59,296 bases of DNA, taken from the NCBI RefSeq assembly GCF_020640915.1, contig NZ_JADWDC010000026.1, positions 1 to 59,296 of the forward strand, written 5' to 3'. The stretch is from Waterburya agarophytonicola KI4 (GTDB taxonomy: Bacteria; Cyanobacteriota; Cyanobacteriia; Cyanobacteriales; Xenococcaceae). Positions 1 through 9,606 of this stretch are shown here, piece by piece. The position numbers and the translations under genes were made by a program. The notes under the pieces are model-generated. The model worked only from the letters and a program-made list of their open reading frames with translations. It made no database searches and had not been told where the DNA came from. The stretch's first letter is position 1. The number at the start of each line of letters is the position of its first letter.

Positions 1-101
1 TATTTTAATTAATTTTGGAACAAAATATACAATTAATTTTGCATAAGTACTTAATTGTTATGGGATCTATCTGAATGTTTTGAGCCTATCCCGAACTCAC
101 G

Positions 102-1115
102 TTAAAATAATTTAGTAATCGACCAACTAATTTCTCGCTCGGCAAACATGGGAACAACATCGCCATAGGTTGCAGGAACTTTAAAAGGTATGGATTCTAG
201 TGTGATAAATTTTTGCGGTGGAATTATATCGTATATTTTTTGTGCATTATCAGAAACAAATGCCTGTAGGCGATCTAGTGCATTATGCTTGGCAAACAAT
301 TCTGCTAAAGCTGCCAGGGCGATGGGAGCCGTAAAAATTCCCGCAGCACAACCACAGGCTTCTTTTTTATCGATAGGGTGGGGGGCGGAGTCGCTACCAA
401 ACATTAATTTAGGATGGGCAGCGATCGCAGCTTTTAATAAAGCTTCCCTATCTTCGGGTCGTTTGGCAATAGGTTTGCAGAATAAATGAGGTCTGAGTAA
501 TCCCCCTGCAAGGTCATCTAAAGTAATTATCAGATGGTGTAAAGTTACCGTAGCGAAGATATTTTCATATCTATCTAGTAGGGCTACCGCTTCTGCCGTG
601 GTAATATGCTCCATGATAATTTTGAGACGAGGAAATTTGTTTGCTAGATGTTCAAAAATTGGCAAAAATAATTTTTCCCGATCTAAGACAAAACCATGAG
701 TTTCTCCGTGTACTAAAAGAGGAATTTCTAACTCTTCCATATATTTAATCGTGGTTTCCACGCGATCAAGTGCTGCTACACCATCTTCGCTATTAGTAGT
801 TACCCCCGCAGGATAAAGCTTAATACCTAAAATATGAGGCTTAAACTGTTCGAGTTCTTCATAGCTATAATCCTTAAAAAAGACAGTCATATATGGCTGA
901 AAAACATCATCTCCCACAATCGACTTGATTTCCTGTAGATATCCTGTCAAACGCTCTAGATTATTGACCGCAGGGACTAAATTAGGCATAATAACCCCTC
1001 CTGCAAAAGAATAAGAGCTTAAAGGAATTACGGTTTGCGCCATTGCACCCTCGCGGAAATGGAGGTGCATATCTAAAGGCGAGTTGATAACTACTTGTTG
1101 GGGTCTATCTGACAT
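102..1115 (-). CDS. pyrC: Dihydroorotase (PyrC type)
   Basis: Catalyses the reversible cyclisation of N-carbamoyl-aspartate to dihydroorotate in cytosolic de novo pyrimidine synthesis. The 337-residue chain has the amidohydrolase metal ligands in the order and spacing of E. coli-type PyrC: HLH at residues 17-19 followed by R21, the carboxylated lysine K99 in KLYPAG, H136 in LLVHGE, H170 in MEH, and the catalytic aspartate D242 in GSDSAPH. I chose the ATG at 1115. An upstream TTG at 1133 in the same frame would add six residues that do not look like family sequence. The gene is divergent from pyrR, with about 80 bp between them, so pyrimidine-linked genes share an intergenic region. Length and motifs fit a functional enzyme. 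Confidence 0.95.
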   Translation of the reverse strand: MSDRPQQVVINSPLDMHLHFREGAMAQTVIPLSSYSFAGGVIMPNLVPAVNNLERLTGYLQEIKSIVGDDVFQPYMTVFFKDYSYEELEQFKPHILGIKLYPAGVTTNSEDGVAALDRVETTIKYMEELEIPLLVHGETHGFVLDREKLFLPIFEHLANKFPRLKIIMEHITTAEAVALLDRYENIFATVTLHHLIITLDDLAGGLLRPHLFCKPIAKRPEDREALLKAAIAAHPKLMFGSDSAPHPIDKKEACGCAAGIFTAPIALAALAELFAKHNALDRLQAFVSDNAQKIYDIIPPQKFITLESIPFKVPATYGDVVPMFAEREISWSITKLF

Positions 1116-1196
1116 CAATTCCACACCTAGCAAACAAAGGGACTATATAATTAACCCATAAATACCATAGCAAGTGTTTGTCGCTCGCCGTTAAAA

Positions 1197-1739
1197 ATGC
1201 CAGCCCAAGTAGTTACCATACTGTCTGCTGAAGAGATCCGCCGTACTATCAACCGTTTGGCTTCTCAAATTGTCGAAAGATCGGGAGATTTATCACAAAT
1301 AGTCTTATTGGGTATTCATACCAAAGGTGTCCCTCTAGCCGATCTATTGGCGACACAGATAGAAATATTAGAAGAGACTGCTGTGGCTGTCGGCGCGATC
1401 GACGTGACTTTTTATCGCGACGATCTAGATAAAATTCGGACTCGCATTCCCGCTAAAACCAAAATACCCCTCGATCTTACGGGCAAAACCGTCATCTTAG
1501 TTGATGATGTTATTTATAAAGGTCGCACTATACGCGCTGCCTTAAATGCGGTTACTGAATATGGTAGACCAGAACTAATTAGATTGGCTGTCTTAGTAGA
1601 TCGAGGACATCGTGAATTGCCTATCCATCCAGATTTCACGGGGAAACAATTACCCACCGCAACGGAAGAAAAAGTAAAGGTTTATTTTAATGAAATCGAT
1701 GGTAGGGATGCCGTAGAATTAGTCAAAGATTTAGACTAA
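1197..1739 (+). CDS. pyrR: PyrR bifunctional regulator / uracil phosphoribosyltransferase
   Basis: A type I phosphoribosyltransferase-fold protein of 180 residues. The PRPP-binding signature [18 protein letters not shown] lies at about residues 99-116, and an [11 protein letters not shown] loop lies near residue 37. In firmicutes PyrR binds pyr mRNA and causes attenuation. In cyanobacteria its RNA-binding role is less certain, while uracil phosphoribosyltransferase activity is expected. It is divergent from pyrC, which supports a pyrimidine role. I see no obvious PyrR-type attenuator in the short pyrC-pyrR gap. radC follows 64 bp downstream on the same strand and may be co-transcribed. Confidence 0.92.
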   Translation: MPAQVVTILSAEEIRRTINRLASQIVERSGDLSQIVLLGIHTKGVPLADLLATQIEILEETAVAVGAIDVTFYRDDLDKIRTRIPAKTKIPLDLTGKTVILVDDVIYKGRTIRAALNAVTEYGRPELIRLAVLVDRGHRELPIHPDFTGKQLPTATEEKVKVYFNEIDGRDAVELVKDLD

Positions 1740-1803
1740 TACTTAAGATTAACTGTTTTAAGTTATAGTTGTGTTACAAAATTATTTTTCAAAACTTGTA
1801 TTC

Positions 1804-2535
1804 ATGACTTATAGCCTGAGAATAGCTGATTTACCTCCTAGCGAACGTCCTCGGGAAAGGTTGATGGCAATGGGAGCAAAAAATCTATCTGAGGCTGAAT
1901 TACTAGCTATTTTGATTAGTACGGGACAAACTAGGGGAAATTTATCGGCAATTGGCTTAGCCCAACATATCTTAAAAGAACTAGGTGCATATAGACGCGC
2001 GCCTTTAGATGTCTTGAGAGAAGTTCATCCCCGTGAATTGATGAAAATTCCTGGTATTGGCCCTGCCAAAGCAGCTACGATTATTGCAGCAGTAGAATTG
2101 GGTAAGCGTACTTTTAAATTTAGACCCAATGAAAAAGTTGCAGTAGATAGTCCTACCTCCGCCGCAGCAGTTTTGACCAACGACCTCATGTGGCAAAGTC
2201 AAGAGCGTTTTGCCGTCTTGATGTTGGATGTCAAAAATTGCTTGTTGGCTACTAAAATTCTCACTATCGGTACGGCGACAGAAACCCTGATTCATCCCCG
2301 CGAGATTTTTCGAGAAATAATACGCCAAGGAGCAACTAAATTAATTATTGCCCACAATCATCCATCGGGTAACTTAGAACCTTCCCCTGAAGATATTAAT
2401 TTAACAGAGCAATTATTACAAGGTTCGCAATATTTGGATATTCCGCTGTTGGATCATTTGATTTTAGGCAATGGAGATTATCAAAGTTTGAGACAGGGAA
2501 CGGATTTATGGCAGCGTTTTCCTCAAGGGGAATAG
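1804..2535 (+). CDS. radC: RadC/JAB-domain (MPN+) protein
   Basis: RadC-family protein of 243 residues. The N-terminal part carries a helix-hairpin-helix-like segment ([14 protein letters not shown]). The C-terminal part is a JAB/MPN domain with the metal motif HNHPSG followed by the downstream aspartate in SPED, typical of JAMM metalloproteins. RadC was historically linked to DNA repair, but its biochemical role is unresolved. The ATG at 1804 begins MTYSLRI, the usual start of the family. A GTG at 1771 in frame would add eleven unusual residues. It follows pyrR on the same strand and converges on the ABC transporter gene, with about 100 bp between the two stops. Confidence 0.9.
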   Translation: MTYSLRIADLPPSERPRERLMAMGAKNLSEAELLAILISTGQTRGNLSAIGLAQHILKELGAYRRAPLDVLREVHPRELMKIPGIGPAKAATIIAAVELGKRTFKFRPNEKVAVDSPTSAAAVLTNDLMWQSQERFAVLMLDVKNCLLATKILTIGTATETLIHPREIFREIIRQGATKLIIAHNHPSGNLEPSPEDINLTEQLLQGSQYLDIPLLDHLILGNGDYQSLRQGTDLWQRFPQGE

Positions 2536-2639
2536 ACCAAACTGCATCTAGTTTGAGGTTAAACTATTGATATATCAGGCTTTCACCCCTTTTTGAACCT
2601 TATTTTTTGTCAAAGTCCCGTTAGTTAGTCATAATATCT

Positions 2640-4337
2640 TTAACATTGACTTAATTTCCAGCTTTCTTTATCTTCAATTTCTAAGATATATTGATGGTAT
2701 TCAATCAAACTACGACGATGACCTACACTAACAAAAGTAGTATTATTTTTAACTAAATGTTGATATAAACTAGCCTCATTTTTAATATCTAAAGCACTAG
2801 TTGCTTCATCTAAAATTACATAATTAGGTTTGTTAATCAAAATTCTGGCAAATGCCAATCTTTGTTGTTCTCCTAAAGACAAAACATCATCCCAATCCTT
2901 TTCCACATTTAAACCACCATGACGCTCGATTAGATCGGGTAAATTTACTGCTTTGAGCGCGCTAGCGAGTTCGAGATCGGGAATATCAAGATCGTCATTA
3001 GGATATGCCAGTTGACTGCGTAAAGTACCCAAAATCATATAGGGTTTTTGGGGTAGAAACAGCATTTTTGATAGATCTGGACGATAAATCGCCCCTGTTC
3101 CAGAATTCCACAGCCCAGCGATCGCTCTGAGTAAGGAACTTTTTCCGCATCCACTAGCACCCATGATTAATAAACCTTGACCAGATGGCAGTTCGACGGA
3201 CAAGTCTTTAACTAAGGTTCGCTGATAGTTGGGAGTTTGTAAAGTAACTTTTTTGAGAGCTATTTTATCTTGTTGAATGGTGCTGATCGTAGGACATTCT
3301 AAAATGTCTTTATCGAGAGCTATTTTAGGATTTTCTAAATAGTCTTCAAAGACAGACAAGCGATCGACACTAGCAGCAAAAGCAGTTAAAGATTGAAATC
3401 GATTTACGATAAAGTTTAAAGAGGCAAATACCCTAGCAAAAGCTCCTCCAGCTTCGGTTACTTTTCCTACTTCTAACTCTCCAGAAAGAACGCTCGGCGC
3501 AATCACAATAGCGGGCAAAATATAAGGAAAGAAATCGTAAGCATTGGTAAATAAACCCAAATACATTTCTTGCCAAATAACTAATAAGTTGAAGTTTTTA
3601 AATACTTCACTAAATTTATAGCGTAGGCTTTGAGTTTCTTGACTTTCTCCTTGATAAAAAGCGATCGATTCTGAATTTTCTCTGATGCGGACTAAACCAA
3701 ATCTAAAATCAGCTTCTTTTTTTATTTGATCGAAGTTAATTCCGACTAATTTTCTGCCGTATACTCCAACTACAACAATTGTTCCTGCTAAAGAATAAAC
3801 AATCAACAAATAAACTAAATTACTCGAAATTCTCCATAACACTACGCTAAAAGCTGCTACTTGAAAAACGGAGCTAATTAACGATAGTAAAAAACTTAGA
3901 GATTCTACAGTAAAACCCTTTACATCTTCGGCAATCCGTTGGTCTGGGTTATCAATATCACTATTGAAATTTCCTAATTTATAGAAAGCTCGATTATTAA
4001 AATAGCGATCGATAATGTGATGGGTTAACGATCTACGCCAATAGTTGCCCAGTATTCCTTGAACATAAAGAAAACCTGCAAATAAAGGAACATAGATAAC
4101 TAAAATTGCCAGAAAAATTCTCACAGTAGTCCAGAATCGATCGACATCTTTTGCCGAAAGGGAAGAAATAATATTCCCTTGTTGCTGCAACAACAAAACA
4201 CTTAATTGAGTATAAGCAATTAGTAAAATAAATAATAAGGCTAAAAGAGATAACGCTCCTTTCTTTTCATTGCCCAACCAATAGAGCTTTGCTAAAGACC
4301 AAAACTTTTTAAAAACTTTTAAATTAAATCGATTCAT
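2640..4337 (-). CDS. ABC transporter, fused permease-ATPase of the ABCD/SbmA-like type
   Basis: A 565-residue half transporter, expected to act as a homodimer in the inner membrane. The first 320 or so residues contain about six hydrophobic segments of the ABC_membrane_2 type, as in SbmA/BacA, YddA and peroxisomal ABCD proteins. The ATPase follows, with Walker A GASGCGKSS, signature LSLGEQQ, Walker B YVILDEATSALD and the H-loop SVGHR. The substrate cannot be read from sequence. Known relatives move peptides, acyl-CoA or cobalamin. It ends convergently with radC. A low-molecular-weight phosphatase lies upstream on the same strand, 52 bp away, and could be co-transcribed. Confidence 0.85.
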   Translation of the reverse strand: MNRFNLKVFKKFWSLAKLYWLGNEKKGALSLLALLFILLIAYTQLSVLLLQQQGNIISSLSAKDVDRFWTTVRIFLAILVIYVPLFAGFLYVQGILGNYWRRSLTHHIIDRYFNNRAFYKLGNFNSDIDNPDQRIAEDVKGFTVESLSFLLSLISSVFQVAAFSVVLWRISSNLVYLLIVYSLAGTIVVVGVYGRKLVGINFDQIKKEADFRFGLVRIRENSESIAFYQGESQETQSLRYKFSEVFKNFNLLVIWQEMYLGLFTNAYDFFPYILPAIVIAPSVLSGELEVGKVTEAGGAFARVFASLNFIVNRFQSLTAFAASVDRLSVFEDYLENPKIALDKDILECPTISTIQQDKIALKKVTLQTPNYQRTLVKDLSVELPSGQGLLIMGASGCGKSSLLRAIAGLWNSGTGAIYRPDLSKMLFLPQKPYMILGTLRSQLAYPNDDLDIPDLELASALKAVNLPDLIERHGGLNVEKDWDDVLSLGEQQRLAFARILINKPNYVILDEATSALDIKNEASLYQHLVKNNTTFVSVGHRRSLIEYHQYILEIEDKESWKLSQC

Positions 4338-4389
4338 TTCGTTTCTATCTAACTACAAAAACAATGCTCGGCAAATCTGGTTTTTCGAG

Positions 4390-4881
4390 TTATATTTTGG
4401 CTTGATATGCTTTGGAATTAACTACTTTGTCTAATAAACCTGCACAAGCATCTAATAGTAAATCGATGACATAATCAAAACCATCAGCACCTCCATAATA
4501 AGGATCAGGGACTTCTTTGTCGGTTTTATTGGTAGCAAAATCACACATCAAATAAACTTTGTCTTCATATTTTCCCTCTCGATCTAAATACAAAATATCC
4601 TGGTAATTTTCGCGATCCATAGCTAAGATCAGGTCAAATTGCTGTAAATCCCCAGGAGTTAATTTACGAGATTTCCCTTGTAGCTCGATTCCCCCCTTGA
4701 GTGCAGCAGCATTCATGCGACGATCTGGAGATGCACCGACATGATATCCCGAAGTTCCCGCCGAATCACAGACAATTTTATCTGTCAAACCAGCTTCAGC
4801 TATCAAATAGTTCATAATATTTTCGGCTGATGGAGAACGACAAATATTGCCCAAACATACAAACAATAATTTATAGGTCAT
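4390..4881 (-). CDS. Low-molecular-weight protein-tyrosine phosphatase
   Basis: A 163-residue cytosolic phosphatase of the LMW-PTP family. The phosphate-binding loop CLGNICRS starts at residue 9 (CX5R) and the general-acid DPYYGG loop lies in the last third, both intact. Members dephosphorylate protein tyrosines, including bacterial tyrosine kinases that control polysaccharide export. A Wzc-like kinase is encoded at 37813-40020, so functional pairing is conceivable, but the genes are 33 kb apart and I infer this only from family knowledge. The ATG start is followed at once by the active-site strand MTYKLLFVCLG, as expected. Confidence 0.93.
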   Translation of the reverse strand: MTYKLLFVCLGNICRSPSAENIMNYLIAEAGLTDKIVCDSAGTSGYHVGASPDRRMNAAALKGGIELQGKSRKLTPGDLQQFDLILAMDRENYQDILYLDREGKYEDKVYLMCDFATNKTDKEVPDPYYGGADGFDYVIDLLLDACAGLLDKVVNSKAYQAKI

Positions 4882-5171
4882 GAATAACTAAAAACTAATA
4901 AATACTTCATAGATTGCCGATCTTACCTAATTGTGAAACAAATATCTCACAAAACTAAAGTAGATGCTACAAATTTGCCAGATATATATACTCTCGAATC
5001 CTCTTAATTAGTTTAGTTCTCCTGCATAATATTCATGTCGTCAATTTACCACAGAGTCAACAAAACAAACCCGCCAATTGGCAGTACGATCACCTAAAAT
5101 TATTGCTAAAACTTATATATTTGTAGTTATTTTTATCCTTAGCCCACAAAAATTAATTGGAAAATAATTTT

Positions 5172-6593
5172 ATGTTTAAGTCCAAAACTAGAGAACGTAG
5201 AATTTTTACTAGTCGAAAAAGATCGCGCCCTCGCTTCTCTATATTTTCGGCGATCGCATCTTTGGTGCTAGTGCTATTAGTCTTAGAACTCCTGACTCGT
5301 ATATTTGTTGACCTGACGGGCAATAGAAGTCAATTTGCTAGAGCAAATACCAAGTCCGATCTTACCCAAGCCTATAAATTACAATTTGTCGGTCAGAATG
5401 GCGATCTCGATCCAAAATCTGATAACACTAGCCTCAAAGCCAAACCCAGTTTAGCTGTAGGTTATCAGTTATTGGGCAATCAAAATAGCGAACATTGGTC
5501 GATTAATGCGGAGGGATTTCGCGATCGCGATCCGATTTCTCTTGCCAAACCTAAAGATGAGATCAGAGTCTTCTTACTAGGGGGTTCAACTGCATTTGGC
5601 TATGGTAGCCCCAGTAACGCCACGACTATCAGCGAATACTTAGAACAACGCCTACAAAAGCGTCTCCAACAACAAAAAGCTTCTCCCGAACTATATAAGC
5701 CCGATGTGCTGCCATTTGATAAAGTAGAAAAACAAAAATATTTAGCCAAACCTGCCAAAATAAAGCCTGGGAACTATCGCATAATCAATGCTAGCGTCCC
5801 TGGTTACACCTCTGGTAACGAACTAGCCCAACTAGCTTTGCAAATTCTTCAATATAAGCCAGATTTAATCGTTGTTCTAGATGGTTACGAAGATTTGATG
5901 CTAGATAGCGAGCAAGAAGCGGTTCAAGCCCCTCAAATCGATTTAGATAGGCAAAACAAACCGACTAGCTTTGTTGACTATGTCGGCCAATTTATTGAAC
6001 CGATTGAAAATAAAAGTTATTTAGCCCAAATTGCTCAAGATCGTTGGCTAAAAAATGGCGAAGGCGATGAAAAACAAAACTTTATTCTCAATGAACCAAC
6101 ATCCAATCTAATTAAATATTTACCTCCAAATAAGGACGAACTGCAAAAAAGAGTCGGTCGCTACATAGATCGCCACAAACAAATTTTGAGTTTGAGTGCA
6201 GCAGCGCGTGCGCCATTGGTAGTAGCAATACAGCCAGAAATTACGGGACGAAATCCCAGTCAATTAACTGATAGTGAAGGCAAAATTGCCACAGACTTAG
6301 GTAGAAGTTATATTCAGCAGGTTAGAGATAGCTATCCTGTATTGATTCAAGCTACTCAGCAACTAGCCAAAGCTTTCCCCAAAAATATGAAAGCGGTAGA
6401 CTTATACAAGCTCACGGATAAATATCCCTCTCCTAGCTTTATCGATCCAATTCATCTTAATGAAGCAGCCAATCAAAAGGTAGCCGAACAGCTTTATTAT
6501 GCTATTGCCAGTATGCCTAAAATGCAGCTTGTTCCTACCCAAGCACCAGCACCTAAGCCAGTTTATCCGAGACCCTATTTGAACTCCCGATAA
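5172..6593 (+). CDS. Membrane-anchored SGNH/GDSL-like hydrolase family protein
   Basis: A 473-residue protein with a short basic N-terminus, one transmembrane segment (about residues 25-45) and an extracytoplasmic domain. The domain resembles SGNH hydrolases: block I FLLGGSTAFGYG holds the candidate nucleophile serine, an N-rich block reads NASVPGYTSGNE, and the C-terminal D-x-x-H block is DPIHLNEAANQ. SGNH proteins of this layout are often polysaccharide O-acyl esterases or transferases, but the substrate is unknown here. I preferred the ATG at 5172. A TTG at 5157 in frame adds five residues. The last 20 residues are proline-rich. A tRNA-Cys gene follows on the opposite strand. Confidence 0.75.
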   Translation: MFKSKTRERRIFTSRKRSRPRFSIFSAIASLVLVLLVLELLTRIFVDLTGNRSQFARANTKSDLTQAYKLQFVGQNGDLDPKSDNTSLKAKPSLAVGYQLLGNQNSEHWSINAEGFRDRDPISLAKPKDEIRVFLLGGSTAFGYGSPSNATTISEYLEQRLQKRLQQQKASPELYKPDVLPFDKVEKQKYLAKPAKIKPGNYRIINASVPGYTSGNELAQLALQILQYKPDLIVVLDGYEDLMLDSEQEAVQAPQIDLDRQNKPTSFVDYVGQFIEPIENKSYLAQIAQDRWLKNGEGDEKQNFILNEPTSNLIKYLPPNKDELQKRVGRYIDRHKQILSLSAAARAPLVVAIQPEITGRNPSQLTDSEGKIATDLGRSYIQQVRDSYPVLIQATQQLAKAFPKNMKAVDLYKLTDKYPSPSFIDPIHLNEAANQKVAEQLYYAIASMPKMQLVPTQAPAPKPVYPRPYLNSR

Positions 6594-6626
6594 ACATCAT
6601 TGTATAGATTATATATAGATCATCCA

Positions 6627-6698
6627 AGGCGACACCCAGATTCGAACTGGGGGATAATGGATTTGCAATCCACGGCCTTACCACTTGGCTATGTCGCC
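6627..6698 (-). tRNA. tRNA-Cys (anticodon GCA)
   Basis: On the minus strand a full cloverleaf can be folded. The 7-bp acceptor pairs GGCGACA with TGTCGCC. The anticodon loop TTGCAAA sits on a 5-bp stem, and the T arm is CCCAG-TTCGAAT-CTGGG. The discriminator base is T, as is usual for tRNA-Cys. CCA is not encoded, because the next bases read TGG. Confidence 0.96.
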
Positions 6699-6842
6699 AC
6701 ACTTGTTTGCTCTGTCTTAGATAGTCCAGACTACTTAAGCGCATTACACCATCGCAGTGCGTTAATTAGTATAGCAAACTTTGTTAACTATGGTTTAAAT
6801 AATTAAGACCAGATCGAACTAAAATAATATTTTTGATTTTTT

Positions 6843-7304
6843 TTAGTAAATAGCGGGTTCTTTCTCTTTAATATCCGCGAACTCTTTAGATAGAGTCAAT
6901 TGCGTTCCATCTCGATTCCAATGAACGTAGTCAAATACATGATGCAAAATTGACAAGCCTCGACCATTTTCTGATTCGTCGTTTGGCAGTAATTCGTCAA
7001 AGCGATCGCATTTAGCCCTACAGCTATTTTTTTCGATAAAACCGTTCCCTTGATCGACAATTACCCAAGAATATTCTTTGGTTGTAACCGTAAATCTGAC
7101 AATAATAGTTTTACTAGGATCTAGTTTGTTACCATGCTTGGCAGCGTTCACTAAAGCTTCCTGTAATCCTAATCTTACTTCTGTTTGCCATTCGGTCGGT
7201 ACGCTAACTAATAGCAAATCGAGAACGGGACAGAGATAAAGGGTTGAAGTAAAACTCATGGTACTCCATTTGCTTCTACTCCAAGGGATAGGGATGGCAA
7301 TCAC
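6843..7304 (-). CDS. RsbW-like anti-sigma regulatory factor (HATPase_c_2 serine kinase)
   Basis: A 153-residue GHKL-fold ATPase of the RsbW/SpoIIAB class. The N box EALVNAAKHGN, G1 box DQGNGF and G2 box GRGLSIL are all present. Such proteins bind a sigma factor or another target and phosphorylate a serine in a partner STAS domain. No STAS gene or sigma factor adjoins it, but a STAS domain fused to a sugar transferase lies at 18759-19760. Any link between the two is inference. I kept the GTG start at 7304 because the KWST-FTSTLYL N-terminal segment looks like part of the cyanobacterial family. An ATG at 7259 is an alternative. Confidence 0.85.
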   Translation of the reverse strand: MIAIPIPWSRSKWSTMSFTSTLYLCPVLDLLLVSVPTEWQTEVRLGLQEALVNAAKHGNKLDPSKTIIVRFTVTTKEYSWVIVDQGNGFIEKNSCRAKCDRFDELLPNDESENGRGLSILHHVFDYVHWNRDGTQLTLSKEFADIKEKEPAIY

Positions 7305-7576
7305 TAATATATACCTCTAGGTTGAATATTTAGAATTTTTGGCTGGATAAATTCATTCGCTCAGTCTTATATATCGAACAAAATTGTTATTTATCAACAG
7401 CTAAGATTTTTTATGTTGACAACCTCTTTTCTAAGATGACTCTACAAGCTTATTAATCAATCCAGAAGATACAACCATAGTGCTTTTCTTAGAGTATTTC
7501 AAAATTACATATACCTAGCATCACCCCAATTATACTAAACTTTACGAAATAATATGAGAATGATTGAATACCTCAA

Positions 7577-8938
7577 TTAGCATTTGCGTAAAATTACATA
7601 AGTTTCTACATGAGTAGTTTGGGGAAAGAAATCAGTAGGTTGAATGTATTGAGATTGATATGTATTTGATTGGCAAATTAATTTAATATCTCTGGCTAAA
7701 GTTGCTGGTTTACAACTGATGTAAACGATGCAAGATGGTTGTATTTTGAGGACTGTTTCGATTACTTGGGGAGCGCATCCTTTGCGAGGAGGATCGAGCA
7801 ATAATATATCGGGTTTAAAAGAAATAAGCTCGATACAATCTTTGACTTTTCCCGTATAAAAACTAGTATTGGTGATGTTGTTGAGAGCAGCATTATTTTG
7901 AGCTTGTTTGATGGAAGTGGGATTAATTTCTATTCCTGCTACTTGCTTTACTTTTTTAGCCAAGGGCAAGCTAAATGTACCAATACCACAATAGGCATCA
8001 ATGATCGATTCATTTCCTGTTAAATTCAATTGTTCGACGATCGCACTTAGCAAAAGTTCTGCTGCATTAGTGTTAACTTGAAAAAAAGTATCCGCTGCAA
8101 TGTGCAGTTTAACCCCTGCAAATTTTTCTCTCAAATAAGGCTTTCCCGCTACGGTATAAGTGATTTCTCCTAAAATAGCATTGGTGCGATTTGGGTTGAG
8201 ATTGAGACACACTCCCACTAATTCGGGATATTTATCTAACCATAGTTGCGCTTGTTCTTCTATTCCCGCTAATTTCTCGCTGGTTGTGACTAAAGTAAGT
8301 AGCATTTCTCCCGTATGGCTACCAATTCTTAAGGAGAGATGGCGTAATTTTCCCCGATGGTTGCTTTCATCATAAATTGACCATCCTCTTTGCTGAATAT
8401 CTTGCTTGACCTCTTTTAAAAGGGGATGTAAACGCTCGTCTTGTACAGGACATTGATTGAGATTAACTAATTTGTGACTGCTTTGTCGATAGTAGCCTGC
8501 TTGAACTTGTCCCGTAGCGGATCTCCCTAAAGGATAGGTAGACTTGTTACGATAATTAAGTACATCGGGGGTGTGTAAAATGGGCTGTACTTTGATGTCG
8601 GCAAAACCACCAATACGCTCAAAAGCTTGAATCACCTGCTGGCGTTTGGCTTTTCGTTGATAATCTGGCTCGATGTGCTGCCACTGACAGCCACCGCATT
8701 TATCTGCCACAATACATTGGGGACGTATGCGGTAAGGAGATGGGGTTAATAGCTGCTCGACTTTCCCCCGCGCAAATTTGGCTTTAGACTGAATTATCTT
8801 GGCATTGATGCGATCGCCCGTTACTGTATTGGGAACAAAAACGACTCTTCCTTCGTGTCTTCCTACCCCGTCACCGCTAGTATTGAGGTCAATTATTTCG
8901 AGTTCGACTGTTTGACCCTGTTCTAATTTTTGCTTCAT
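7577..8938 (-). CDS. rlmD: 23S rRNA (uracil-5-)-methyltransferase, RumA/RlmD family
   Basis: A 453-residue SAM-dependent methyltransferase that forms 5-methyluridine in 23S rRNA. An N-terminal TRAM domain (about residues 1-60) is followed by iron-sulfur cysteines C75, C81 and C84 plus a later one in NQCPVQ. The C-terminal Rossmann domain carries IDAYCGIGTFSLPLA, the LLDPPRKG motif and the catalytic cysteine C409 in YISCKPATLARD. Family members modify U1939, U747 or both, and sequence alone does not settle the target base. It is divergent from a GNAT gene across a gap of about 95 bp. Confidence 0.92.
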   Translation of the reverse strand: MKQKLEQGQTVELEIIDLNTSGDGVGRHEGRVVFVPNTVTGDRINAKIIQSKAKFARGKVEQLLTPSPYRIRPQCIVADKCGGCQWQHIEPDYQRKAKRQQVIQAFERIGGFADIKVQPILHTPDVLNYRNKSTYPLGRSATGQVQAGYYRQSSHKLVNLNQCPVQDERLHPLLKEVKQDIQQRGWSIYDESNHRGKLRHLSLRIGSHTGEMLLTLVTTSEKLAGIEEQAQLWLDKYPELVGVCLNLNPNRTNAILGEITYTVAGKPYLREKFAGVKLHIAADTFFQVNTNAAELLLSAIVEQLNLTGNESIIDAYCGIGTFSLPLAKKVKQVAGIEINPTSIKQAQNNAALNNITNTSFYTGKVKDCIELISFKPDILLLDPPRKGCAPQVIETVLKIQPSCIVYISCKPATLARDIKLICQSNTYQSQYIQPTDFFPQTTHVETYVILRKC

Positions 8939-9033
8939 TTGGCTGGATTTAGTTGGCGTTTCCTTAAGGGCGGATTGATTGCTTTAGATTAATTGTATGC
9001 TTAGTGTTGCTGTTTCTTATTTTGTCTTGCTCG

Positions 9034-9582
9034 ATGATTACAAGATTGGCGACTGAATCTGACGTTGATGGAATCTTGCAACTGCAATCAATCAATTTAT
9101 TGACAAATTTGTCTGTCGCAGAATTAGCAGAAGGATTTGTAACTACTCCGATTACAGATGCTCAAGTTAAGACTGCGATCGCCAAAAAAGGTGTTTTTGT
9201 AGTGGAAAACAATAATAAGATCGCTGGTTATGTTTTTGCTGCTGATTGGGATTATTTTTCTCAATGGGCAATCTTTCCCTATATGGTTTCTCGCTTCCCC
9301 CAACTACAATTTGAGGGAACAGAAATAACAGTCCACAATACATTTGAGTATGGTCCAATATGTATCGAAAAATCTCTCAGGGGTAGTAACGCCCTACCCG
9401 ATTTATTTGAAATAATGCGTTCTCATCTAGTCGATCTCTTTCCTGTCGGCATAACTTTTATCAATCGACTCAATCAGCGATCCCTTGCAGCCCATACCAG
9501 AAAACTTAACTTGCAGATTATTGACGAATTTGAATTTAATAATAGTTCTTATTACACTCTGGCGTTTTTAACTAAGATTTAA
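9034..9582 (+). CDS. GNAT-family N-acetyltransferase
   Basis: A 182-residue protein with a GNAT-like layout: an N-terminal ITRLATESDVDGILQLQ helix-strand typical of the fold, a VVENNNKIAGYVFA central strand pair, and a PICIEKSLRGSNAL segment corresponding to the acetyl-CoA binding region. The pyrophosphate loop is not the classical Q/RxxGxG/A, so the acyl-CoA assignment is moderate. Substrate unknown. I chose the ATG at 9034. A GTG at 9004 in frame would add ten hydrophobic residues that are not typical of the family. Confidence 0.7.
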   Translation: MITRLATESDVDGILQLQSINLLTNLSVAELAEGFVTTPITDAQVKTAIAKKGVFVVENNNKIAGYVFAADWDYFSQWAIFPYMVSRFPQLQFEGTEITVHNTFEYGPICIEKSLRGSNALPDLFEIMRSHLVDLFPVGITFINRLNQRSLAAHTRKLNLQIIDEFEFNNSSYYTLAFLTKI

Positions 9583-9606
9583 GAACCCCGTGCAAGATAA
9601 ATATTC

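Noticed and set aside
190-489. Plus-strand 99-codon frame
   Set aside because: It lies inside pyrC on the other strand and has no recognisable features.
4931-4952. TTGTGA-N10-TCACAA, a CRP-like inverted repeat between the phosphatase and SGNH genes
   Set aside because: CRP-type sites need a 6-base spacer between TGTGA and TCACA. Here it is 10.
6600-6806. Plus-strand 68-codon frame
   Set aside because: It runs through the tRNA-Cys gene and is not plausible as coding.
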